A stretch of DNA of 44,991 nt from the NCBI GenBank assembly GCA_032252755.1, contig JAVUPY010000027.1, positions 1-44,991 on the forward strand. Direction: 5' to 3'. Shown here one piece after another: positions 24,827-32,524 of this stretch. Each line of letters opens with the position of its first letter. Positions within the stretch are counted from its first letter, which is position 1. The translations under genes and the position numbers were made by a program. Below the pieces are notes generated by a model. That model was not told where the DNA came from. It made no database searches and saw only the letters and a program-made list of their open reading frames with translations. This DNA comes from Terriglobia bacterium (GTDB lineage Bacteria > Acidobacteriota > Terriglobia > Terriglobales > Acidobacteriaceae).

Positions 24827-24862
24827 GTGACTCTAGTCACTATTTGCTGTGGTGAGAGTCAC
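24827..24862 (-). promoter_or_regulatory. Tandem Crp/Fnr-type operators of the truncated regulator
   Basis: GTGACTCTAGTCAC (24827-24840) is a perfect GTGA-N6-TCAC site. GTGGTGAGAGTCAC (24849-24862) differs at one position, and its centre is again exactly 22 bp away. The proximal site is only 37 bases from the start codon, which could equally mean autorepression. Confidence 0.68.
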
Positions 24863-25033
24863 GCGAAACCCGCATAAATAGCCGGGTTGCCGCACTGCTC
24901 GTGGTTTTTGCGGAATCACAACTGTAACGCGCGACGAAAACTGGAGAGGCCACACTGCGTTACTGAATGGAAAGGAAGTGCAAGCGGCAAAATTCATCGA
25001 GAATCTTGCCGTGGCACTCCACAATCTCTTCTT

Positions 25034-25753
25034 TCAACTTGTCGCGAGAGCTTTCAACGCGGCCTTATTGCGAATCACCAAGGTGGAACCTTTCGCCTGC
25101 ACGATCTGCCGTTTCTTCAATTCAGCAAACAACCGTGTGACGGTTTCTCGCGAGGTGCCGATCATCTGCGCGATCTCCTCGTGAGTGAGCGCCAGTTTCA
25201 ATCTCGGCTCGGTCTTCGCGTTCTCGCCGTTGCGGGCACTCCAGTCGAGGAGGAGCTTCGCCAGTTTCTCCGCCGCAGAGTGTGACAATCCGAGAGAGCG
25301 GATCTCGCGGCACGCGGTGTTGTACTTGTCGCTCAACTGCTCGGCGACCCGGAAACATGCATCGGCGTGCTCGCGGAGGAAGCGAAGGAAATCTTCGCGC
25401 TTTACGAAATTGATCTGGCAGGGATCAATGGTCTCAGCCGTCAACTCGTAAGGCTTGCCCGAGACGGTCGCACTCAGGCCAAGAACTTCGCCGGCCTCGG
25501 CGATCTTGAGGATCAGCGTCTTGCCATCCGTGGAGCAGATCGACAGCTTAACCCGGCCCTTGCACAGGACGAAGATTCCACGTGGCGCCTGGCCTTCCAC
25601 GAAAAGGACCGCCCCCTTGGGGTAGGCGGTCGCATATTTAACAGATTCAAACGCCTGGAGCGCATTGGCGGGCAGATCGCAAAAGATATGCTCGGCCCGC
25701 ATTTTGCAGCTCAGACAGCTTTCGATGATATCGAGTCCATATGGTGATAGCAC
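25034..25753 (-). CDS. Full-length Crp/Fnr regulator with N-terminal Cys triad
   Basis: The protein has 239 residues. C13, C16 and C25 (CX2CX8C) precede the barrel, and more Cys lie at VLCKGRVKLSIC; this could hold an Fe-S cluster, as in FNR, though the spacing differs from Escherichia coli FNR. The winged HTH contains LTHEEIAQMIGTSRETVTRLFAEL. The RETVTR segment is the CRP type, whose Arg, Glu and Arg contact GTGA half-sites, matching the palindromes found upstream of six units here. I infer that it is the regulator of the electron-transfer genes, probably redox- or oxygen-sensing. It starts at GTG 25753, with no strong ribosome site. It is divergent from the acyl-CoA dehydrogenase operon. 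Confidence 0.85.
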   Translation of the reverse strand: MLSPYGLDIIESCLSCKMRAEHIFCDLPANALQAFESVKYATAYPKGAVLFVEGQAPRGIFVLCKGRVKLSICSTDGKTLILKIAEAGEVLGLSATVSGKPYELTAETIDPCQINFVKREDFLRFLREHADACFRVAEQLSDKYNTACREIRSLGLSHSAAEKLAKLLLDWSARNGENAKTEPRLKLALTHEEIAQMIGTSRETVTRLFAELKKRQIVQAKGSTLVIRNKAALKALATS

Positions 25754-26042
25754 ACAACCCCCATCGGGTTCCGGATACCCGCTTGCGGTTTACCCGCTAC
25801 CGTCCACCGGTTCATCGTGCGCGTCACTAAGCCCCCGAAATAGCACGTACGCGCCGTATGTGTCCAACAAACAGTCCGGATGTGCCTGATCGCACGCCAG
25901 TTATGTGACGTGGTCAGACTCCTCTTGCGCAAACTCAACGGTACCGGGCACTTAGCAAACCCGGTTTTGCCCAGTCTCCGGCCCGAAAGTCCCGCATCAT
26001 CCCCATGAAGCGCCTTGGCACAAACATGTCACAAGTACAAAG

Positions 26043-26060
26043 ATCACAACCGATTGTGAT
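26043..26060. promoter_or_regulatory. Perfect 18-bp palindrome, possible operator
   Basis: ATCACAA and TTGTGAT flank four bases (CCGA). It lies mid-way in the divergent gap, 17 bases after a further GTCACAAG half-site (26027-26034). The arms are long enough for a dimeric regulator, but no cognate protein can be named. Confidence 0.4.
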
Positions 26061-26258
26061 AATTCGCACTCGAACCGAAGTGGTCAGGTTTCACCTGTCA
26101 GCATTCAGTAAGGATGGTTCAGTGACCCTTCCGGCCGAATGCCGCGCCAGGCAATGCGCTTCACGTTTTCGACTTTCAAATCCAACCCGCTGCCAAAATT
26201 ATCCGGCCAATTTCCACAGCCCTGTTTCGACTGAATGCTGACTGAGGATTACTGAGTT

Positions 26259-26323
26259 CTGGTATGCATCACTCCACCCTATGATTCAAATCACAGACCC
26301 TTGGGGCATATGGAAATGACAAT
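26259..26323 (+). promoter_or_regulatory. Crp/Fnr-type operator(s) and promoter of the acyl-CoA dehydrogenase operon
   Basis: ATGATTCAAATCAC (26281-26294) fits the TGA-N6-TCAC pattern. CTGGTATGCATCAC (26259-26272) keeps the TG and the TCAC half at the exact 22-bp spacing seen elsewhere. GACAAT (26318-26323), four of six -10 matches, has its centre 33 bp downstream of the proximal palindrome. Confidence 0.62.
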
Positions 26324-26353
26324 GTACGCGGTTTGTCGAAAGGATCGCGTGCG

Positions 26354-28588
26354 ATGGCCACGACTGCCCAAAAGACCCTCACTGAAACCCTGCGTACCCT
26401 TCCCGGAGATGATGTTCGCCAGATACTCTGGCGTTTTTCCGACCGCTACGACCTGCAGATGCTGGTGCAGTCGGCACGCTCCGTGGCGCGGGGAATCGTA
26501 GCAAGGCTCGTTGCCGAAGGGGCTCGCAACTCGCACGAGTGGACCGAACGTAAGAACGAACTGCTGAAGGCGTATGACGACTCCGGAATCACGGCCGCGT
26601 TCATGGAACCGGAAGAAGGCGGGTTCATTGCCGGCCCCAAGAATCTCGCTCTGGCCCTCATCGCGTACGAATTGGCCTGGGTCGATGCCGGCGCGGCTAC
26701 CGGTTCCCTGGCAGGGTGCCTCGCTCTCTCGCCGATCCACGAGCGCGGAACCGAGGAGCAGAAGCAACGTTACATGACCCTGTGCGCTCCGCCACAACCC
26801 GGTGAGAACCGCAAACCGTGGCGTGGAGCCTTCTGCCTCACCGAGCCCATCCCCTACGTCGGCGTCGATACCGGAATGCTGAACGGCAAGATGCGCATCG
26901 CCGAGTGGAAAGAGGGCGAGGAACCGATCCTGCAGGTAGAAAAACGCGGCCGCTTCATCACCAACATGGGCTTTGCCAACTTCGTGACCGCCGCCGTCGG
27001 CCCCGCTGACGATCGCATCAAGAGCAGTGCCATCGTGATCCTCGAAGAAGGTGACGAAGGCATCTTCGATCGTGGCGCGGCGACACGGAAGATGGTTCAT
27101 CAGTTGTCGTCGACTCACGACCCCATCTTTAATCTGAAAGTTCCGGCGAGCCGCATCGTCGGTGGATACACCATCGAGAACGGCTGCATCATTCCCAATT
27201 ACTCGCACAGCGAGGTGATCGAGGCCGTATTCAAGCGCACGCGCGTAACCGTCGCAATCATGACTTCGGCGAAGCTCCTTTCGGCAATCGAGCCGGTCAT
27301 CCGATATCAGCGCGGCAGGTTCCGCGGAGCCGAGCAGGCTACGCCGGGGACCCTCCGCTATGACCTTGGATTGCAGCAGCGCCAGGACGTGCTCCATCGG
27401 CTTCTCGATGTCTGGGCAATGGGCGAAGCCAGCGCAGCACTCGGGTTCGCGGCGGCCCGTATTTTTGACGTCGTCGATCCGCTGGAAAAAGAAAAAACGG
27501 CAATTCTCGCCGAAAAAAATATCGCGGGCGGCAAGTCGGAGTTGAAGTACTTCCGCCAGGTGCAGAAGGACGCGCTGGAGTTCCTCGACATGTGCGGGCG
27601 CGTCGAATCGCGTTCGAGCGAGCGCTTCCGCGAGTTGCACGAGAACAAACTCGTGCAGTACGCAATCCTCGATTCCGTCGCATCGGTTCTCTGCCCCGCT
27701 TCAAAACTCTGGAACACCGGCAAGGGTTCGGTCGCGATGCGCGAGGCCGTGAGCCTGATGGGCGGTTACGGCATCACCGAAGACTGCCCCGGATTCCTCG
27801 GCCATAAGTGGATGGATTCGCAGCTTGAGGCCACGTACGAGGGCCCGGAGGCCGTGCAGCGCCGCAACCTCACCGTCACCATGACGAACGAGGTCTTCCT
27901 GGCCCAGTTCCGCAATTGGATTTCCGAGATGCGGATTCACGCGGCGCGACGTCCAGGAACAGGTGCTTGCGCACTGGCAACGGCCATGCGGCTGTGGCTG
28001 TGGACTCTGAACCACATGCAGGTCGCCTCGGATGCAAACGGCGACAAGCTCTATCACGGTCCGCGCCAGGCGGTAACGTTCGCTCTGGCCGACGCACTGT
28101 GCTGGCTGCTTGCGTCGCGGCAACAAATTCTCGACGTGATCGAACTCGAAGAACGTGGGCCGGAGAACCCGGTCGTCGCCGAAGGGCTTGAGGGCACGGT
28201 GCAGTTCCTGTCGGACTTGGCGCACGTTCAGGTGGCAAAGGCCGCAGGCGAGGTCGGGCGCATCTGTGCCGAGCTGGTGAACGGCTACAACCGGCATCCG
28301 GCATGGGACGACGAGGGATACAAGGGCTGCTACTGCGAAGATGAACTCGAAGAACTCGAGCCTCTGATTCCCGGTATTCGCGCTGTCGCAACCGATGTCG
28401 TCAATGCGCAGGGACAGCATCCGCTCAAGGCAGGGCCATGCCCGGCCTGCCATGGACTCGACGCCTTCCAGCGGCTTCGTACGAAACTTGACGGATGCCT
28501 GACTGGCTCGATGCTGGCGAAGGATCGCGCGGCGGAAGCTCTGACGAAGGTCATGATCCCGGAAGCACTGGATTACCCGCAGCAATAG
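26354..28588 (+). CDS. Large acyl-CoA dehydrogenase family protein
   Basis: The protein has 744 residues, well above the usual 380-400. The acyl-CoA dehydrogenase core spans roughly residues 70-530: AFCLTEPIPYVGVDTG (flavin/substrate loop), MTSAKLLSAIEPVIRYQRGR, and SLMGGYGITEDCPGFLGHKWMDSQLEATYEGPEAVQRR, typical of the C-terminal FAD-binding helices. About 200 extra C-terminal residues form a helical domain with GCYCEDELEELEP and CPACHGLD. The enzyme should oxidise an acyl-CoA and pass electrons to the ETF encoded by the same operon; the substrate is unknown. ATG 26354 is preceded by AAAGGA; an in-frame TTG lies at 26333. The ETF:quinone oxidoreductase-like gene follows after 13 bases. Confidence 0.84.
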   Translation: MATTAQKTLTETLRTLPGDDVRQILWRFSDRYDLQMLVQSARSVARGIVARLVAEGARNSHEWTERKNELLKAYDDSGITAAFMEPEEGGFIAGPKNLALALIAYELAWVDAGAATGSLAGCLALSPIHERGTEEQKQRYMTLCAPPQPGENRKPWRGAFCLTEPIPYVGVDTGMLNGKMRIAEWKEGEEPILQVEKRGRFITNMGFANFVTAAVGPADDRIKSSAIVILEEGDEGIFDRGAATRKMVHQLSSTHDPIFNLKVPASRIVGGYTIENGCIIPNYSHSEVIEAVFKRTRVTVAIMTSAKLLSAIEPVIRYQRGRFRGAEQATPGTLRYDLGLQQRQDVLHRLLDVWAMGEASAALGFAAARIFDVVDPLEKEKTAILAEKNIAGGKSELKYFRQVQKDALEFLDMCGRVESRSSERFRELHENKLVQYAILDSVASVLCPASKLWNTGKGSVAMREAVSLMGGYGITEDCPGFLGHKWMDSQLEATYEGPEAVQRRNLTVTMTNEVFLAQFRNWISEMRIHAARRPGTGACALATAMRLWLWTLNHMQVASDANGDKLYHGPRQAVTFALADALCWLLASRQQILDVIELEERGPENPVVAEGLEGTVQFLSDLAHVQVAKAAGEVGRICAELVNGYNRHPAWDDEGYKGCYCEDELEELEPLIPGIRAVATDVVNAQGQHPLKAGPCPACHGLDAFQRLRTKLDGCLTGSMLAKDRAAEALTKVMIPEALDYPQQ

Positions 28589-28601
28589 GACGAAAGAAGA
28601 G

Positions 28602-30461
28602 ATGCATCGCGAACCAAAAGAACCGGAGATCGAGCGGCAGAGTCTGGAAGTCGACATTGCCTGCGTGGGCTTTGGCCCAGCGATGGGTGGCTTCCTGACA
28701 ACGTTGGCCCGCAAGTTCAGTGACGAGCAGAACCCGGTCGAGAGCAAGGCCATGCCGGGCATGCCGCCGCAGGTGATCTGCTACGAACGCGCCGACGATA
28801 TGGGATTCGGTGTCTCCGGCGTCGTGACGCGTGCGCGCGGCATTCGCGCTACATTTCCGGATTTCGACGCTTCCCAGATCCCGATGGCCACGCCCGTCAA
28901 GCAGGAGAAAGTGCTTTATCTCCTCGATCCTATCGGCGCCAGCCGGCGTTCCGCCACGCTGCGGCTCGCCGACAAGCTCCTTCGCGCGATGAAGGGACTC
29001 CTTCCGGGATTCAATCACGACGCATTCGAGCTTCCCTACACTCCGCCATTTCTGAAGAAGCACGACGGATTCATTCTCTCGGTCGGTCAGTTCAACCAGT
29101 GGGTTGGTAGTCAACTCGTGGGCTCCGGAAGCGTTCAGATATGGCCCGGCATGCCGGTGCGCAAAGCTGTCATCCAAAAGAACAAAGTCCTTGGAATTCG
29201 CCTGGTCGACCAGGGCGTCGACAAGCAGGGCAAGCCGGACGCGGGCTTCATGGCCGGCATGGACATCAAAGCCGCGCTCACCGTCGTCGGCGACGGGCCG
29301 ATCGGACCGGTTGGCCGCCAACTCGACGATGTCTTCGGAATGCCGCCCGGCCATCACGTGCGCGACTGGGCCGTCGGCATGAAGGCCGTCGTCAGTCTTC
29401 CAGAGAACGTTGATCTCCCGCCGGGAACCGTCTTCCACACGCTTGGCTATCCCGAGCCGGAGATTTTCGGATTCTTCTACGTTCATCCGGATCGCATCGC
29501 TTCCGTCGGAATTTTCGTTCCCTCGTGGTTTGACAGTCCGGTGCGCACTGCCTATCGCTACTTGCAGCATTTCATGCTGCATCCTTACTTGTGGCGATAT
29601 CTCGAGGGCGGAACGCTGCTCTCCTGGGGCGCAAAGTCCCTGCAGGAATCGGGCAAGCGCGGCGAGCCGTTCCTCTGCGGAAATGGCTATGCGCGGATCG
29701 GCGAGGGCTCTGGCAGTACCAACGTCCTCACCGGTTCCGGCGTGGATGAAGCGTGGACGTCGGGGACATTACTTGCTGAAGGCGTAATTGAGTTGATGCG
29801 CGCAGGGCGGCCTTTCACTCGCGACAACCTCGAACAGGCCTACGTCGAGCGGCGCCGGAAAAGCTGGGTGGAAGAAGAGGGCCGGGTAGCCGAACACGCA
29901 CGTGACGGCTTCCAGAAAGGTTTTATTCGCGGTCTGATCGGCATGGGACTCGCCGGGATCACCGGCGGCCGCCTTTCCCTCCACTCGAAGATCAAAGAGC
30001 CGCACGAGCGGATTCAGGAACCCGAGGATTATTTCCGCGGAAAGTTCACGCGCGCGGAGATCGACGAGTTACGAACAAAATGTCGCGCCGAAAATCGGTC
30101 GCTCCACGACGCGCTCATGGACGCCTGCGGTTGGCCTTCGATTCCTTTCGACGGCAAGTTGCTCATCACGCACCAGGACGCGCTGCTGGTTGGCGGTAAG
30201 GTTCAGGCACCCGCGGGTTACGCCGACCATGTTGTCTTCCTGCAGCCGGAAGTCTGCAAGTTCTGCGGCTCCAGGACTTGCGTGGAGATTTGCTCCGGGC
30301 AGGCGATCACCGAGGGTGATGATGGCACGCCGAACTTCGATCGCGAGAAATGCGTCCATTGCGGCGCGTGCCTGTGGAACTGCTCGCAGGAGATCGAAAA
30401 GGGCAAAACGAATATCGAATTTCGCGCCGGTGCGGGAGGCTTGCACTCGGCGCAAAACTGA
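28602..30461 (+). CDS. ETF:quinone oxidoreductase-like flavoprotein with ferredoxin domain
   Basis: The protein has 619 residues. A FixC/ETF-QO-like FAD domain begins with the nucleotide-binding stretch VDIACVGFGPAMGGFLTTLA (about residues 16-35), with VVGDGPIGPVGRQLDD in the middle. Near the C terminus are CKFCGSRTCVEIC and CVHCGACLWNC (about residues 552-600), enough Cys for one or two 4Fe-4S clusters; ordinary ETF-QO has one. It should take electrons from the ETF made by the next genes and reduce membrane quinone. The last two thirds contain an amphipathic hydrophobic segment (GFIRGLIGMGLAGITGG) that could dip into the membrane. AAAGAAGAG precedes the ATG. A 105-base spacer with GACGT-rich repeats separates it from etfB. 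Confidence 0.83.
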   Translation: MHREPKEPEIERQSLEVDIACVGFGPAMGGFLTTLARKFSDEQNPVESKAMPGMPPQVICYERADDMGFGVSGVVTRARGIRATFPDFDASQIPMATPVKQEKVLYLLDPIGASRRSATLRLADKLLRAMKGLLPGFNHDAFELPYTPPFLKKHDGFILSVGQFNQWVGSQLVGSGSVQIWPGMPVRKAVIQKNKVLGIRLVDQGVDKQGKPDAGFMAGMDIKAALTVVGDGPIGPVGRQLDDVFGMPPGHHVRDWAVGMKAVVSLPENVDLPPGTVFHTLGYPEPEIFGFFYVHPDRIASVGIFVPSWFDSPVRTAYRYLQHFMLHPYLWRYLEGGTLLSWGAKSLQESGKRGEPFLCGNGYARIGEGSGSTNVLTGSGVDEAWTSGTLLAEGVIELMRAGRPFTRDNLEQAYVERRRKSWVEEEGRVAEHARDGFQKGFIRGLIGMGLAGITGGRLSLHSKIKEPHERIQEPEDYFRGKFTRAEIDELRTKCRAENRSLHDALMDACGWPSIPFDGKLLITHQDALLVGGKVQAPAGYADHVVFLQPEVCKFCGSRTCVEICSGQAITEGDDGTPNFDREKCVHCGACLWNCSQEIEKGKTNIEFRAGAGGLHSAQN

Positions 30462-30566
30462 AACGCGGACGTTGGACTTCAGACATCCGGCGTCCGCTGT
30501 CCCCGACATCTCTCCAACCGACGTCTGCTGTCTGATAACTGACGTCCCAGAGGAAAAAACAGGTAA

Positions 30567-31379
30567 ATGAGTAATCCACTTCAAATCGTTGTTTGCGGCA
30601 GCATCGTCCCCGACCCGCTCCAGACATTGGAACCGGTGACGGGCGCTGCCGGTCCTGCGCTGAAGAACGAGATGATGCTGCCGGCCGTGCTCGACCCGTG
30701 GGCGGCACATGCCCTGTACGAAGCGGCAAACCTTGCCAAGCAGGTTGCCGGTAGCAAGGTATACCTCGTGAGTCTCGGCCCCAAAGCTAAATTACAGCAA
30801 GTCATGATGACGGTCGGACAGAAGGTTCCGTTCGAACTCGTAGCCGTCGATGGGTCTTCCAGCGGCTTCACCGATGCGGAAGAAGTCGCGGCGGCGCTGG
30901 CGGCTGCAATCGAAGCCATCCCCGGTCTCGATAAGTCGCGTCTGCTTCTCTTCGGCGGATGGGAATCGGCCTCGCGCGGCGCCGGAGCGACCATGCAGAT
31001 CCTCGGCGAAATCCTCGGCATTACCGACCAGTTCCAGGGCGTCGATCGCATCACCATGCGACCCGACGGATCGTTCGAGGTCATGGAACGCATCGAGGGC
31101 GGCAAGCACCAGGTTTCGGAATGCAAGTCCGCGCCCGCCGTGCTCGGCTGGGCCACTGGACACCTCGGCGAGCCCCGCAACGATCCGCAGGTCGGAATGA
31201 TGAACATGCGCGGCATCATGCCGTCGCTGCAAAAAGCAAAGCCCGCACAGATACACAACGAGGGCCTTTCTTTCCTCAAAGTTGAATTACCGAAGCAACA
31301 GCGCACCACGCGCATCGTGAAGGACGTTTCCGCCGACAAGATCGCGCGCGAAATCGTCGAATGGATTTCGGGGGACTAA
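30567..31379 (+). CDS. etfB: Electron transfer flavoprotein beta subunit
   Basis: The protein has 270 residues. It has the ETF/FixA nucleotide-binding alpha-beta fold: IVVCGSIVPDP, the conserved LDPWAAHALYEAANLAKQ (equivalent to NPFDEYALEEALRLKE), LVSLGPKA, and LLLFGGWESASRGAGATMQILGEILGI in place of the usual GKQAIDDDSNQTGQML block. ETF-beta binds AMP and contacts the partner dehydrogenase. The DDDSNQT signature is altered to ESASRGA. The stop is two bases before the etfA start. Confidence 0.88.
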   Translation: MSNPLQIVVCGSIVPDPLQTLEPVTGAAGPALKNEMMLPAVLDPWAAHALYEAANLAKQVAGSKVYLVSLGPKAKLQQVMMTVGQKVPFELVAVDGSSSGFTDAEEVAAALAAAIEAIPGLDKSRLLLFGGWESASRGAGATMQILGEILGITDQFQGVDRITMRPDGSFEVMERIEGGKHQVSECKSAPAVLGWATGHLGEPRNDPQVGMMNMRGIMPSLQKAKPAQIHNEGLSFLKVELPKQQRTTRIVKDVSADKIAREIVEWISGD

Positions 31380-31381
31380 CG

Positions 31382-32437
31382 ATGGAGACGATTCTTTACC
31401 TGACGCACACTGAGCCGGATGGCTCTCTTTCCAAAGCCGCACTGGAAGCCCTTGGGGCCGCGGTCGAACTCGCCATCGACAGTGCTTCTGCTTTGACCAT
31501 CGGCCTGTTTGGAGGCGAGGTCCAGAAGGCCGCCGACTCAGTCGCAAATTGCCAGGCAGTCCGCATTCTGGGCGTCGAAGGCTCAGAGTTCGCGCAGCCG
31601 CGCTACTCCAGTGACGCCAATGCCGCCGAGATCCTGTGCCGCGGCTCGCAGGCGACAGTAGTCGTCACGCCGGGCACCTCGCGCATGTCGCGCATCATGG
31701 CCGGTGTCGCCCATCGCTTGAATGGCCGTGTCGACACGCACGTCAACAGCACAGCCGTTGAAGACAATCGCATCGTTATTCGGCGCTGGTTCTACCGTCA
31801 GCGAATGACGGCCGACGTCACACGCGCGCAACGTCCCTGGGTACTGGTTATCGATCCCGGAACGCATCCAGCTTATCCGGCGGAGGGCGGCAATGCTGCC
31901 ATTGAGACACTTCCGGCCGTCCTCGGCGAGACAAACTTGCGAACGACGGTAAAAGGTATTGAGGCCCCGAAGGCCGATCAGCAGACGATTCGCCCTGAAG
32001 CCGAACTGCTCTTCGTGGCCGGAGCCGGCTGGACGAAGAAACAGAAAGACGGACAGCCGCACGTGAAAGACGCCGAGTCTCTCATCCTTGGGTTCCTCGC
32101 GGAAACAAAGGCTTCGCTCGGCAGCAGCAAGTCGCTGGTCGATATTTCCGGCGAAGGCGGCGAGGTGCTCAAGTTCATGAGCCACATGAACCAGGTCGGC
32201 CAGACCGGCGCGACGCCACGACATCCGAAAGGCCTCTCAACCTGCTGCCACGGCGAGGAACCGCACGTGGTCGGCTGGCGATTTATCAACGAGCGTCGCG
32301 CGATCAATTTGGACCCGAACTGCGGATGGGCCCGCGGAAAGGCCGACGTGCTCTACGTCGCCGATGCGTTTGAAGTGGTTGCGAAGGTCAACGCATTCTT
32401 GGCCGAGAAGAAAGCGGCAACCGTCGGAGCAGATTAG
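31382..32437 (+). CDS. etfA: Divergent electron transfer flavoprotein alpha subunit
   Basis: The protein has 351 residues. The N-terminal ETF domain includes RGSQATVVVTPGTSRMSRIMAGVAHRLNGRVDTHV. The C-terminal part keeps VDISGEGGEV and VGQTGATPRHPKG, the FAD-domain motifs. The usual GISGAIQHLAGM and VAINKDPEAPIF segments are replaced by CCHGEEPHVVGWRFINERRA and INLDPNCGWARGKADVLYVADAFEVV. That loop normally lies near the flavin, so redox properties or partner choice may differ. ATG 31382 was chosen right after the etfB stop. A strong terminator follows at 32465. Confidence 0.83.
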   Translation: METILYLTHTEPDGSLSKAALEALGAAVELAIDSASALTIGLFGGEVQKAADSVANCQAVRILGVEGSEFAQPRYSSDANAAEILCRGSQATVVVTPGTSRMSRIMAGVAHRLNGRVDTHVNSTAVEDNRIVIRRWFYRQRMTADVTRAQRPWVLVIDPGTHPAYPAEGGNAAIETLPAVLGETNLRTTVKGIEAPKADQQTIRPEAELLFVAGAGWTKKQKDGQPHVKDAESLILGFLAETKASLGSSKSLVDISGEGGEVLKFMSHMNQVGQTGATPRHPKGLSTCCHGEEPHVVGWRFINERRAINLDPNCGWARGKADVLYVADAFEVVAKVNAFLAEKKAATVGAD

Positions 32438-32464
32438 GTAGGAGTACCGGTTTATCAATACTGA

Positions 32465-32497
32465 AGAAGCGGGCGCCATGCCCGCTTCTGTTTTCTT
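32465..32497 (+). terminator. Rho-independent terminator of the acyl-CoA dehydrogenase/ETF operon
   Basis: AGAAGCGGGC (32465-32474) pairs perfectly with GCCCGCTTCT (32480-32489) over a five-base loop and is followed by GTTTTCTT. It lies 27 bases after the etfA stop. Confidence 0.92.
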
Positions 32498-32524
32498 AGC
32501 TTTCGACTTGCGACTTTCAACTGT

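Larger units (their letters stand above)
25754..26353. other. Long divergent intergenic region with two kinds of palindrome
   Basis: These 600 bases between the Crp/Fnr gene and the acyl-CoA dehydrogenase gene show no credible gene. They contain the perfect 18-base palindrome ATCACAACCGATTGTGAT (26043-26060), whose arms have the opposite order to the GTGA-N6-TCAC sites, and the operator pair at 26259-26294 next to the acyl-CoA dehydrogenase promoter. Confidence 0.6.

Noticed and set aside
25905-25918. GTGACGTGGTCAGA as a further Crp/Fnr site upstream of the full-length regulator
   Set aside because: The half-sites are five bases apart instead of six and the right half lacks TCAC, so it does not fit the pattern of the other sites.
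26291-27640. 449-codon open frame on the minus strand
   Set aside because: It is antisense to the acyl-CoA dehydrogenase gene; no family features.
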